64,000 nt of DNA from Atriophallophorus winterbourni (lineage: Eukaryota; Platyhelminthes; Trematoda; Plagiorchiida; Microphallidae): positions 1 through 64,000 of the forward strand of contig JACCGJ010010185.1 in NCBI GenBank assembly GCA_013407085.1. The letters run 5' to 3'. The notes below the pieces were generated by a model. That model made no database searches. It saw only the letters and a program-made list of their open reading frames with translations, and was not told the origin of the DNA. This document shows positions 54,050 through 64,000 of this stretch, piece after piece (the stretch's first letter is position 1; each line of letters starts with the position of its first letter). Position numbers and translations under genes: made by a program.

Positions 54050-54400
54050 GACTATACAAATCGCTATAGCTATTTTTACCACTTATCCACTGTTTCAAGG
54101 CCCACTGAACCTAAAAGTACTGTATCCACCTGATGACGGTAAGGAACCAGACACCAATAGTGGAGTGTATTTCCGGGTTACGGAAGCAACACATTACTTT
54201 GGTCACCCATAAGCGCCGTGAGTGCTTAACCACGAATCACTATGTGATTTTGTGTTTGAACATCGCGGTTCGTTGTACGAACCATATGCAACGGTGGCAT
54301 TTAAGCATAACTTTGTTTAACACCTATTCGCTTTATCAAGGCCCACTGAACCTAATCTTATTGTCTCCACCTGATGACGGCAAACAACCCTGCATAATTT
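54050..54400 (+). repeat. R2 dispersed repeat, two tandem copies
   Basis: Two copies of a noncoding repeat: TTTCAAGGCCCACTGAACCT (54,092) with TCCACCTGATGACGG, and TATCAAGGCCCACTGAACCT (about 54,335) with CTCCACCTGATGACGG. More diverged copies lie at about 53,510, 60,580 and 60,830. It may be part of an unrecognised LTR or short interspersed element. Confidence 0.6.
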
Positions 54401-54549
54401 CTGTTCATTGCATAACAGAGAATGGAGATGGCGGATGGATAAATTCCCGTTGTTTTAATTTAGCTTTAACCAATAAAAATTTCGCTTGGTCTGGAGATGG
54501 TTTTTTCATTAAGTACTTAGTCCTGGTTGGGTATATTATAGATTCCCTA

Positions 54550-54960
54550 ATGTCAATTGCGGCTGATTTTATTGGAGTTTATGCGAATCAACCATCTGCG
54601 ATCTCTCAGAAAAGCCAAGTGAATCTCCGTTTAGACGACACATATAGTAAAATGGAAACGATGCAGTAAGAGTACGCAAGAACCCTGCTCAAAAAGGTCA
54701 ATCAAAATCGTGAAGCGTTTCATATGTTCAACCGACCCAAGAATGGTGAGTCAAATAGTCGAGCATTTTACTCGAGCATGGTATTCGTAAAGCGCGATCG
54801 GTAATGTTGTCTTATGCGGTTCAGTGCTTGACACAGCTTTTAGATTGATGTTCATCAACAACCTTCAGATACTCGTCACACCCAAGCAGTTTAGTTTTGC
54901 TGATGGTGGTAAATTTTTGGATGCGATTTAAGTCGAGCCTAATGAATCAACAGAACAGTC
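54550..54960 (+). pseudogene. LINE-L reverse transcriptase fragment
   Basis: Frames give a linker piece YARTLLKKVNQNREAFHMFN (compare NPKLLYR in relatives) and, at about 54,815-54,930, GSVLDTAFRLMFINNLQILV followed by FSFADGGKFLDAI. These match GSVLGPLLFLVYINDL and FADDVKVW, with the second catalytic aspartate changed to glycine. Very decayed. The open frame 54,133-54,669 that leads into it joins repeat sequence to this fragment and is unlikely to be a gene. Confidence 0.55.
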
Positions 54961-55264
54961 GTAGCATTCAATTTACTTTTACAGTTAGTAAGAACTTATT
55001 CAGGTTTCCAATACAGCGGTACATCAGGATCGAAGGAATTGTCTTCCCTATCGTATACGTCACACGTATTGAGGTCAGGTTCGATATTCCACTTATCGTT
55101 TCAGTTGTGCCTTCAAAATAGGTTGTAGGTAATGTATTGTGGCAATTGGAACAGAAATTGTCAGTCATAAAATACCGTTTGACGAATATTCTCAGATAAT
55201 CCTGTTCTATTAGCATTTTGCTCACATCACGGTGCGCCTCTCTTCGTTTATTTTGTAAGCCGCA
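54961..55264. other. No recognised gene
   Basis: Short frames on both strands without a domain. Probably LINE-L 3' remains. Confidence 0.35.
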
Positions 55265-55670
55265 TCAGTGTTCTATCTTATGAAAATCAAAGCAAACTAG
55301 AGACCTAAATTCCTGTATTGAATAAGCGAAAGTGTATATTGCTTCAGAATCATTAAACGAGTTTCCGGTAGACACATTATTTCATATTCCCGAAAGTTTT
55401 GCCGATAACATTTCCCAGTATCTACCTAGTAGTTCATGCATGTGGACAACGATAGTATTCTGTTAATTTTCTAAACAAACATGTTTGTGCAAACTGAAAA
55501 ATTAAGATAGTATTCCGCTGCACGACTAGCTTGTTGCAAGTCACTTGTCGTTACGGCTTTTATATCAACCGATCTTTACAATGTTCACTTGCGTTAGATT
55601 GATGTGCATACACATCATATAAAAAAGTTGACCACCAATCCATTCATGTTCACATGGCGTTATACATCCG
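55265..55670 (+). repeat. R1 direct repeat, copy 2
   Basis: Partner of 52,905-53,330. Its far end meets the 3' tail of LINE-I (55,688), so LINE-I appears to have inserted in or next to it. Confidence 0.63.
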
Positions 55671-55886
55671 AAGGCGCTTTTCAGCGGTAATTCAAAGTAA
55701 TTCAAAGTAATTCAAAGTTTTAATGGTCCATAAATTGAATACTTTACAGTAACCACAGATTAAAATTATAGGGAAGGCATACAAATAACACAACTGTTTT
55801 GTCAATATGGAAATATCAGCAAGTGTATTCAGGTGTGAGGTTGGGTTTAGTCAACATATACTTGTCAAGTTCAGCCTTGAACAAGT

Positions 55887-57865
55887 TCAGGGTTGATGCG
55901 CAAATGATATGTGGGGCAGGGAGTTCCATAGAAAACAGAATCTGACAGCAAAGGAAAACCTTCGACAATTTGATCTGTAGTGTGGAATAATCAACTTGTA
56001 TCCATGCGATCTGCTACCACGTGCTTCTTGCCGATGAAACAGGTGTTCAAGTGGTTGATCCACTGTATGCAGAATGTTGAAAAGCGGGATCGAGTCACTC
56101 CTGAGACGACGGTATGAAAAAGTCAGAGGTTTAGTGTTGAAATCCGCTCCTGGTATGGCCTGTTGTATAGCCCGGTCACCAGTTTTGTAGCGCGGTGGTA
56201 TACCCGTTGCAGCAAGGTCATGTCCTTTTGTAACCATGGGGACCATGCTTGAACAGCATATTCCATTGTTGATCGGATATAGGTGTTAATTATACGTGGG
56301 AGTATCTGCTTTGAGAAACGACCAAAGATCCTTCTGATCAATGCTAAGATTTGGCAGGACTTATTGTATACAACAGAACAGTGCCGTGAAGACTTCAGGT
56401 TACTGCTAATCCACACGCCCAGGTCTTTCTCTTCAGTAACACATGACAGTTGCTGAGATCCCAGAGAGTATGTGAATTCGAATGATTTACCGACGTTTAA
56501 CATTTTATATTGTTGGATGTTGAATGGAAGGCAGTTCCGCAGGCACCAATTATGGAGAGCTTCGAGATCTTTTTGGAGAATTTGGCAATGTTCATTAGTG
56601 CGTATGCTAGTCCAGACTTTGATGTCATCCCCGAATAAAATAATTTTGCTGCATACGACTTCGGGTATATCATTCGCGTACACGAGGAAGAGTATTTGCT
56701 CAAGACTGAGCCTCGAGTTACGCCACTTGTAACTTCTACTGGGCTGGACAGTGCCCCATCAACTCGAACCCTTATAACTCTACCAGCCAATAATCCTTCA
56801 TCCAGGCCAATAGTGTGCCGCATACCCCGAGCTGCTCCAATTGTTGTAGCAGTATGCTGTGGTTAACACGATCAAAAGCTTTAGACATGTCCAAGTAACA
56901 AGCATGGATAGGGCATCCGTCGTCCACGGCTGGAGTCCAATTATCAAGAGTTATGAGAAAATTGGTGTGACAGGAGTGTCTTGTCCTGAATCCGTGCTGT
57001 GCGATGGAAAAAAGCTTAGTTTGTTCCAAGTGTTTGATAAGTTCGTCGACCACAAGTCGTCGAGAACTTTAGAGACCACTGGCAACAACGTGACTGGTCT
57101 GTAGTTAGACACATCAGATCGGTACCCCCTTTTGTATATCGTAGTGATTAGTCCACATTTCCAGTTATTAGAAACCGTGCTACAACTCAAGGACAGGTTG
57201 AAAAGGTCAGAGAGTGGTGAAAATAGAGCATGGGTGCATTGCTTTAGGATGAATGGTGTTATTTCATCAGCACCCGGGGGATTTTTTTGTATTTCACGAG
57301 CGTAGCTTTACCAGGACACTCTCGGATTTCACAACGATTTCGTGTATTGTGTTCTGCGACCTGAATGCAGGTATATCGTAGGTTACGCGCTCGTTGGGGT
57401 AGAACACTCTAGAGTAAAATTGAGCAAGTTCGTTAGCGGCTTCGAAATCTGTGGATGTAGTTCCAGTCGTTGTAAGTAAAGCGGAATCACCTGGCTTTAC
57501 CCTGCCCTTTCTGTTCACGATCTGCAAGAGGAGCTTCGAATTTCGTTCAATTTTATCCACCAGATTCATTTAATACTTTTCTTCATCCTCTGGACAAGTT
57601 TAGTAACTTTATTTCTCAACAGACCGTAAGATTCTCAAGATTCAGGTGTTGAATACAGTACGTAGATTCTCCACACACAGTTTTTCACCTTCATCCATTT
57701 CCGTGTTCGACTGAGGATCACGAATTTGAATCCTTTTCTCAGTTGTTTTGAAACATATTTTGAGCGGAGTTCTATTTTTCGGTTGATTTTCTGAAGTATC
57801 GATGACCAGCATTGTTGGACATCAGTGCTAATCGTTGCCCAGTCGGTCACTTCTTGAAGAGACAT
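55887..57865 (-). pseudogene. LINE-I reverse transcriptase
   Basis: Pieces in order: linker (57,635-57,865), 57,294-57,569 with NSKLLLQIVNRKGRVKPGD, 56,951-57,190 with TTIYKRGYRSDVSNYRPVTL, 56,772-57,053 with [16 protein letters not shown] and [20 protein letters not shown], 56,497-56,823 with EVTSGVTRGSVLS (GVPQGS changed), 56,123-56,683 with KIILFGDDIKVWTS and MEYAVQAWSPWLQKD, and 55,887-56,246 with RRFSFAVRFCFLWNSLP. The catalytic FADD reads FGDD. At least five frame breaks. Confidence 0.85.
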
Positions 57866-58156
57866 TGATAATGCAACCTTATCGATTTTTCTTATAAACT
57901 TCAGAGCATCACTTGCTCTTTTCGCTTCAGATATATAGTCGAAAACAATGACTAAATGATTACTCTTTCCAAGAGCTGCTTCATAGCGGATATCTCTCGA
58001 TTATATTTTCCTCGCTTGTAAGAACAAGATCGAGAATGGACGGTGTGTTTGTGCCTCTAAAGCGAGTGGTGCTTGAGATTTGGTTGAATAAAGGAAGTTC
58101 GTTGAACATTCTGTGGAATTGATGATCAAGAGATTTCACGGGTTTAATCTCGCTTT

Positions 58157-58600
58157 TTAGTAAATTAGGGAGATTAAAGTCACCATGATCAGGAGGTTGT
58201 TTTGATATCTGGAAACAACCAGCTGAGTTTTCTCAATTAAACTAGCATTGTAGGCTTCGTCTGCTGACGGTGGTCGGTAAATCACACCAACAACACAGTT
58301 TTCACCTGTTGCTAATTCAAGTGAACACCAAAGTGTATCTTCCAGTATCAAATCATTATCCGTGATTTCTCTGAACGTGAGGTGTTGATCATAGTAAATA
58401 GCAACACCTCCTCCTCCACGATCCATTCGAGTACGATGAAAAAGAAACATGTTTGAAATGGAAATTTCCTCCTCAACTAATTGCTGATTGAACCAAGTTT
58501 CCGTTACGGCTATCAGGAGGGGTGAATATTTTTGACGAAGCTCGATTATTTCGGGTAACTTATTTTGTCAAGCATTGTGCGGTGGTGTATAAACAGTTGA
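58157..58600 (-). pseudogene. LINE-I endonuclease
   Basis: A shifted N-terminal piece near 58,500-58,600 carries LPEIIELRQKYSPLLIAVTE and TWFNQQLVEEEISIS. The open part 58,157-58,450 has MFLFHRTRMDRGGGGVAIYY, LEDTLWCSLELATGENC, VVGVIYRPPSADEAYNASLI and NNLLIM, then a shift at GDFNLP. The C-terminal pieces (58,010-58,140: HQFHRMFNELPLFN, TPSILDLVLTSEE; about 57,950: LGKSNHLVIVFDYI) have SDH changed to SNH. Inactive. Confidence 0.8.
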
Positions 58601-59370
58601 TGTTAGATCTTGATAAAAGTGTAGGATGATGAGTATTTGAACAGGTAAGTTCAGTACGTGTCAAAGATGGTGGGCCTCGTGTTAATGGGTATATTGCATC
58701 ACCGACTCCGATAAAGTCGGTGGACATCCGTTTTTTGGAGCAAAAGTCCCGTCATCACTGTGCTCAGTACCAACGGGTCCCGCAATTTCCACGATAAAGC
58801 AGGTTTTCAGGTGTTTACTGATCATTTTGATCTCTCGTGTAACTTTGTATCGATACTGTTTCCAGTTGTTAAGCACGGTGTTCACCATAGTGGTGGTCAA
58901 GAGTGTCAGTTTAAGGGTTCGTGGACAATTACCATCGTAATTCGATGACTTCAGGATTCGAAACGTATCGATAACCGTTACATTGGTGATTTGGATAGCA
59001 GTACTGATAAATCTCCACTGTTGTAGGTCGTGGTTGGATTTACACTTTGTATCTGAACAGGTGGCATCTTGTGGGACATTTAAGAGAATAGGGTGCGCTT
59101 GTTGCGATCATTTGCTTTATTTTGGTTACTTTTCGGTGGTGATTTTGCCCGTTCCGACCAGGGCACATCAACAAATACACGAGATGTATTTTCCATGCCG
59201 TCTCGTAGCAAGTATGTCGACAGAAGTACATCTTCTAAATCATTCTAATTTTGCACTACTACCTTGAGCAACCGCGGCTTATCTTGGTGTAGCGCTTTGG
59301 GAGGACGACTCAACCGAATTAACGAAACCGGGAGGATCGCTTTGAGATTCATGCGAGTGCGCAGTTCCAA

Positions 59371-59940
59371 CTATTCAGTTAAATCATTCTGATGTCTATC
59401 CGAAAATAACGTATCAGTCGACTCTGGCACGTTGGTGCACATAACACTAAGAGAGGTAACTTTCGCTAATGGGGCCCTCGATGTGAACGTTTTCAGCTTG
59501 AAGACGCTTTTAACACTCTGCTGAGTGCTGTGCTGCAACAATTCAGCCTTTTGCATAGATTGGTTTGGTGGTAAAGTTGAGTATATTGGATTATCTATCG
59601 TCTCTTCGGCAGTAACGACGGGTAACGGCGGTGTCTTTATGACGTTTATTAACAGTTCATTTAGTTTTTGTATACTGGATTCCATTCCATTTAGACGCGT
59701 CTCAATATCATATTCATTGGTTTTCGTCGCCGAGGCTGACGATGTTGATTCTGCCTTGCAAACCATACAAACATAACTAACACCAGGGCATTTATCTCCA
59801 ATAATAATCGATACTAAATCCGAGGTCAGCGATTTGTCGCATTTAGCATGAACTTTCGACAAACAATCGTAACACGTGACAGATTTTGCCTTGTGACTTA
59901 CAGACTTTCGGCAAACCGCTCACATACTGCCCGGTGCGCT
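59371..59940 (-). pseudogene. LINE-I ORF1 (PHD-type finger protein)
   Basis: Reads VCRKSVSHKAKSVTCYDCL, SKVHAKCDKSLTSDLVSIII and GVSYVCMVCKAESTS, so most finger cysteines and the histidine are kept. Then a helical IETRLNGMESSIQKLNELL, a linker, and SVMCTNVPESTDTLFSDRHQ at the start of the RRM-like region, where the frame ends. The C-terminal part continues in other frames to about 58,950. The open part is 163 codons from MSKVHAK, but the family start lies upstream. Confidence 0.75.
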
Positions 59941-60120
59941 TTGTTTTCGTTTCGGGGTCATCCGGTCAGGGTTATGAGCAGCACTGTTCAGTGGTTTGTG
60001 CACAAGCATTTGCTCTGGCGAGCGATCGATGATGAATATAGTGTGCGCGACAAAAGATTCAGTGTTTACAAAAATGAGCAAAATCAGAATTCACTCCGGT
60101 GATCGGTAGTTGATCGCACG

Positions 60121-60540
60121 ATGTAGAAAGTATGTCCAGTCGACGGCAAAGAATAAGATCTTTCCGATGACGTTAATCCCTTTGAGGACTTGAAGAGTAT
60201 TAACAGAGTTGCACGCGTAGATCCAATATGGGAAAATCACGAGAAATCCAAATTTGCTCGTATTATCGAATACCGCTACGAGCGGTTCGAGAGGAGTCCA
60301 ACAACGTATAATATATCCACGTAAGTGTAAGTTTGAGAACAGTATATCCTAATAATCAGGAGCTCAAAATAATGCGAACGCACGGCACGTTGAACAGTAC
60401 TGGTGTGCGTAAGATTATGAGGAAATTTACTGAGTACACTCTTAATTACTCACATAGGTCTTTTATGTGAAACCTGAACCAGGGATGCAGGGGACGCCAG
60501 GAATCACTTTGTTATTCGTGCTTCTTTGTAACAACGCTAT
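60121..60540. other. No recognised gene
   Basis: Sequence between the LINE-I 5' end and the R2 repeat copies. Nothing supported. Confidence 0.35.
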
Positions 60541-60870
60541 AAAAAAGTTCTCGCAAGTTTAACTTTGTTTACCGCTATTCCAAAGTTTCATGACTCACTG
60601 AACCTCATCTCACTCTCTACAAATAATGACGGCAAACTGTAAAACTTTGGTAGTGTGAAATGGATTTGATGTGAGCATCATGAGTCATTGGTCTTTAACA
60701 ACCGCCTCAACGCTAGTAAGCAAAAACGTTGTGATTCTATATTTAAACATCGCGGTTTTTTTGCAAGAACACTATTCAACAGTACTTTACAAGTATATCA
60801 TTGGTCACATCTTTACCACTGGTTCAAGGCTAACTAAAACTGATCTAACTTTGCTTAATTGATAACGGAA
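60541..60870 (+). repeat. R2 dispersed repeat, two diverged copies
   Basis: Copies at about 60,560-60,700 (CATGACTCACTGAACCTCAT, AATAATGACGGCAAACTG, later AACATCGCGGTTTT, as at 54,262) and 60,810-60,870 (CCACTGGTTCAAGGCTAACT, TTGATAACGGAAAAGAGCC). The arrangement, two copies joined by an AACATCGCGGTT stretch, is the same as at 54,050-54,400, so a composite of both copies was dispersed as one unit. Confidence 0.6.
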
Positions 60871-60982
60871 AAGAGCCAGAAACCGGAAGCTGTGTGTATT
60901 TATAGGAATTAAGCACCAGAAAATATTCATAATTACTAATTTTCCCAGGCTTAATTATAGACTTTTATTTAATGGTTATCTT

Positions 60983-61228
60983 GTGCTGGAAGTGAAACGT
61001 TTTCTTAAACGGTCCTTAACCGATTTAACAGAAATTTCTCAGCTTCATGCAATCAGCGCTTCCTCTTGTTTTCATCACGCGCACAAACGTATTCAACATG
61101 AGCACATCAGCTTATTCGGCTCTCTCTCTGTATCCAGCGGTTTTACATATATTCTCAGTTGTATTGACCGTTTCACAGCTGTAAAATTGTTGATGTCATT
61201 ATCCACATCGTGTACTGGATACAGTTAA
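60983..61228 (+). pseudogene. Gypsy integrase fragment (CsRn1-like)
   Basis: The open frame has FQHEH-like IQHEHISLFGSLSVSSG followed by FTYILSCIDRFTAVKLL. This matches the start of the integrase core in CsRn1-clade elements, typically a HVDLVGPLPPSxG block and then a YLLTCVDRFTRW block. The first catalytic aspartate position is changed to serine (HIS), while CIDRFT is kept. After DRFT the tryptophan is lost and the frame ends. Downstream sequence to about 61,620 may hold further integrase remains but cannot be read with confidence. Confidence 0.62.
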
Positions 61229-62760
61229 CATTGACCGTTCGAATTTGCTTACGTCCAGTGTTCCTTTCGTTCGAAACGCTTGTATTCCTCTCGGTTTGTA
61301 ATGACCCGAAACAACGTTTTTACTTTTTCCACTGATGTTTTTCTATAGTCAACTCTATCTAATGAACTCCCTGAACAATCACAATAAGACTCTACCTATC
61401 CAACTTTATTGCGACAAACACGCAATCGCCGTATAGCCAAATGGCCTCAAAAGATGACGGAATTTTGTACCAGGTGACCCATTTTATTGATATGCTTCAA
61501 TGGTCCCGGTATCTATCCAGAAACACGTTCTAGCCGCATTGCTTGTCGACCTGAAAACAATTGTACTACTCCAGCTGACATCAAGCGACTATTCAACCTT
61601 TAGGGAGGCAGTTCTGTAGTGATTTTAACAGTCGTATGTTTATGTATCATCTTGATGGGTCGTTTCAATACAAATACTTATAGTACCATTTTGATATATC
61701 GACTTCTTTATATCGCTATTACTAACATATCGTAACATTATTCTTCTGTCACATAGCAGTTGTACATCTTCCAGACACTCAGTAATAACAATATGGGGAT
61801 AATACCCATGATAATGAAAAAAAGGCTAATTTGCGTGCGTTTTCATCAAACTACAACGCACCCTTTATTATCACGGAATACAGCTTATTATTTCAAAAGA
61901 CGGAGAGTCAAAACGAATATTAGATAGGTCAAACTTTTATGCATTTCTCCTCCGAATTCGACAATGTATTCTGCAATTCGAGTTCCACCTAAATTTGCGG
62001 TATTATCAAACATGATGGACCATTTGGAATATTCATTCATTCAGATTTTCAAAACTTCACAGCAGTGATCGATAAAGCCAGCCTATCGACTTTATAATTA
62101 TTTATTTAGTATGCCTTGAATTCCATGTTATATGTGGATATAACAGGACACACGAAGCCTAACAATTCGCTCCTCAACATCCACTAAACATTCGTGCGCT
62201 TAAACACGCATTCAACTTGATGTGACATATAATATAGTTGCTGTACCATACAAATTACGATAAGAAGAAGGACGATGTGTAGTGAACTTATTTTACTTCG
62301 TATTTTGTACATACACTTTTGGCCTTGTACGGTTATTCCTTTTTGGGCAATGTACACTTAATTCGTACTCATGCTTGTACAATATACTTTTTAGAGTATA
62401 ATGTAACTTTGAACGCCGAATTTGTCTTGTTCAGCGGTTGCGAAGTTTTCATGCGGTACTCCGTCCCGAAATTGTCATTAACGGATTCTACAACACATTA
62501 GCGCATTTTGCACCTTGGATTCCATCTCTTGGATTTTCGTGTGTGGATTACCTCGCTATCTTTGGACTTCAAGAATATTTCATAAGACATTGCCTTCTTG
62601 GCATTTTAGTGAGTTCTTTCCATATCCGTATTGTTTGTAGTGTAGACTTATATTTTTTGGTCCATTACATAATTGATAAGCACCGACAAACCGCAATATT
62701 TCTGCATTAACAATAACCTCGTGTTTGTCAGTTTTTCGGTGATTATTTGAAATACTAACC
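61229..62760. other. Unassigned; possible LTR or integrase remains
   Basis: Lies between a gypsy integrase piece and a gypsy gag. LTR sequence is expected here, but no direct repeat could be matched. A 90-codon frame (62,438-62,710) rich in hydrophobic residues has no known domain. Confidence 0.35.
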
Positions 62761-62779
62761 TAGTCCCCCAACATCAGCG

Positions 62780-64000
62780 ATTTTGCTACACAATAAAGTT
62801 CCTACAATCCAACAACCACATTTCACTCCATGCAAATTTCCGGCTTAGATGTTTCTAATCTTTATCTTTGGTTCGGCAAAATTGAAGCATTTTCGTATAG
62901 AAGACATCACCGATGAATCGATTAGGTTTTCTCATGTAGATCTCCTGCTCCGTCTGGACGTAGCAGAAGAGGTCAGTGAACTTATTTATGCAATGCTTGA
63001 GGATAAGCCATAAGAAAACTTAAATCCGCAGAAATAGAAGGAATTGGTTTTTCAATTCAAAAGGAGTTCGACATACTTCTTTTCGAAAAATGCCAGGCGA
63101 TTTCCGATTTTCCTGTCCCAAGAACGAAAAAACGCAGTTGCGTCACTCTATCTGTATGATCAGGATGCAAAGTCGCTCTATTCCAAACTGTGTGAAAATC
63201 ATTGCACCGCTGAATGATTTTCTCAACTCCGAAGCAAAATCACTCCAGACTCCGCCGAAGGCACTTCAAGCTTTTGCCGCATCCAAAACAAACTCTTTGC
63301 AGTGGTACCGAACTTCCTCTCGTTGATCCAGACCCTACCTTTATTTCATCGATAACGACCGATGCCTCCAATTCTGAAGTGTGAGCTGATTTACAACAAC
63401 ACCATAAGAATACAGTCCATCCAGTGGCATTTTTCTCACAAAAGCTTAATCCGCTTAACCCGCTACAGTACATTTGGCCATGAATTACCTGTGATATATC
63501 TAGACATACGGCATTTCCGTCATATATTAGAAGGTCGTGACTTCATTATTTTTACGGTTTGCAAACCACTGACCCTGCCTTGCAGTCTCAACTCGATCGT
63601 CATTCGCCGCGAGATTCGACACTTAGATTACATCTCTCTATTCTCTACTGATATTCAATACGTCAAAGGAGATGCGAACTTGGTTGCTGATGCTTTATCA
63701 AGAGAAGGCATATATATTTTGTCTGCAGGCACATCATTCGATCTCTACCTGTTGGCTAACCATCAAACCGAGACTGATAATACCCTAATCGCGGAGTGCC
63801 GATCCCTGAATTTGCAGCAAATTAAGTCACCGAACGCCGATGAATTGCTTACGTGCGATTTCTCGACAGAGAAACCTAGACCTCTTGCTCGTCTTCCTCT
63901 TCGGAGTGCCATTTTCGATCATTTCCATTCGATGTTTTATCCTGGAAAGCGTTCTACCTTGAGGCTATTCCCTGATTTTTTACTTTGGCATTCCGTGAAT
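62780..64000 (+). mobile_element. CsRn1-like Ty3/gypsy remnant: gag joined to RNase H
   Basis: Plus-strand broken frames. Gag (about 62,800-63,240) has DITDESIRFSHV, RLDVAEEVSELIYAMLEDKP, KKIIAPLNDFLN-type wording (CVKIIAPLNDFLNSEAKSLQ) and intervening shifts. From 63,240 the reading passes directly to the end of reverse transcriptase and RNase H: LVDPDPTFISSITTDASNSE, HPVAFFSQKLNPLNPLQY, FTVCKPLTLP (family TDHKPLT) and RHLDYISLFSTDIQYVKGDA, LVADALSREG. Protease and nearly all reverse transcriptase are missing between them. The sequence runs off the window at the right. Confidence 0.77.

Larger units (their letters stand above)
55688..60120 (-). mobile_element. LINE-I, near full-length CR1-like retrotransposon
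   Basis: Minus-strand LINE of about 4.4 kb with ORF1, endonuclease, reverse transcriptase and a 3' end of ACCATTAAAACTTTGAATT followed by about three units of the 10-bp repeat ACTTTGAATT (55,688-55,718). The 5' end is set only roughly. Frameshifts separate most domains. The nearest relatives in the window are LINE-H and LINE-D by motif wording. Confidence 0.85.

Noticed and set aside
54133..54669. 178-codon open frame that looks like a gene
   Set aside because: Its first half is R2 repeat and its last part runs into a LINE linker piece; no domain, and repeat copies elsewhere do not keep the frame.

Overview
The window is repeat-rich, AT-rich nuclear DNA from an animal. A trematode flatworm is the most likely source. 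This rests on element content only: many CR1-like (Jockey-superfamily) LINEs whose ORF1 carries a PHD-type zinc finger, and remnants of Ty3/gypsy elements resembling the CsRn1 clade known from liver flukes. No complete host gene, rRNA, tRNA or CRISPR array was found. The only likely host-gene material is two exons of a single-pass membrane protein with a fibronectin type III (FnIII) domain, present in several damaged copies.

Layout. (1) A giant imperfect palindrome fills 1-47,858. Its left arm is 1-15,512, its right arm 37,540-47,858, with a 22-kb spacer. Position 1 pairs with 47,858, so the arm may run past the left edge of the window. Each arm holds a degraded LINE reverse transcriptase piece (LINE-K), a decayed transmembrane exon, a 4.5-kb LINE (LINE-A), and a smaller palindrome made of two ~1.05-kb inverted repeats (X) around a core with the FnIII exon. 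LINE-B (8,640-13,553) sits only in the left arm; the right arm keeps the empty site. (2) The spacer (15,513-37,539) is a stack of nested elements: the intact transmembrane exon, a CsRn1-like gypsy remnant, an internally deleted LINE-C, LINE-D inserted into LINE-E (8-bp target duplication), and LINE-G broken by a Ty3/gypsy element with 154-bp LTRs and a 5-bp target duplication, itself broken by LINE-H, which holds the longest open reverse transcriptase frame (561 codons). (3) The right flank (47,859-64,000) has a two-unit tandem duplication, old LINE remains (LINE-J with a triplicated endonuclease segment, LINE-L), a near-complete decayed LINE-I on the minus strand, a dispersed noncoding repeat, and two gypsy fragments (integrase; gag joined to RNase H) running off the right edge.

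How the parts relate. Relative ages follow from nesting. The X inverted repeats and LINE-A came before the large inverted duplication. LINE-B came after it. LINE-G predates the gypsy element, which predates LINE-H. LINE-E predates LINE-D. Arm-to-arm identity is near perfect at the outer edge (one difference in the first ~420 bases) but clearly lower further in, so the arms were either homogenised recently at the outer end or duplicated in steps. Nearly every coding region is broken by frameshifts or stops, so this looks like a repeat-accumulating, non-genic region. All calls come from reading the sequence; no database search was run.
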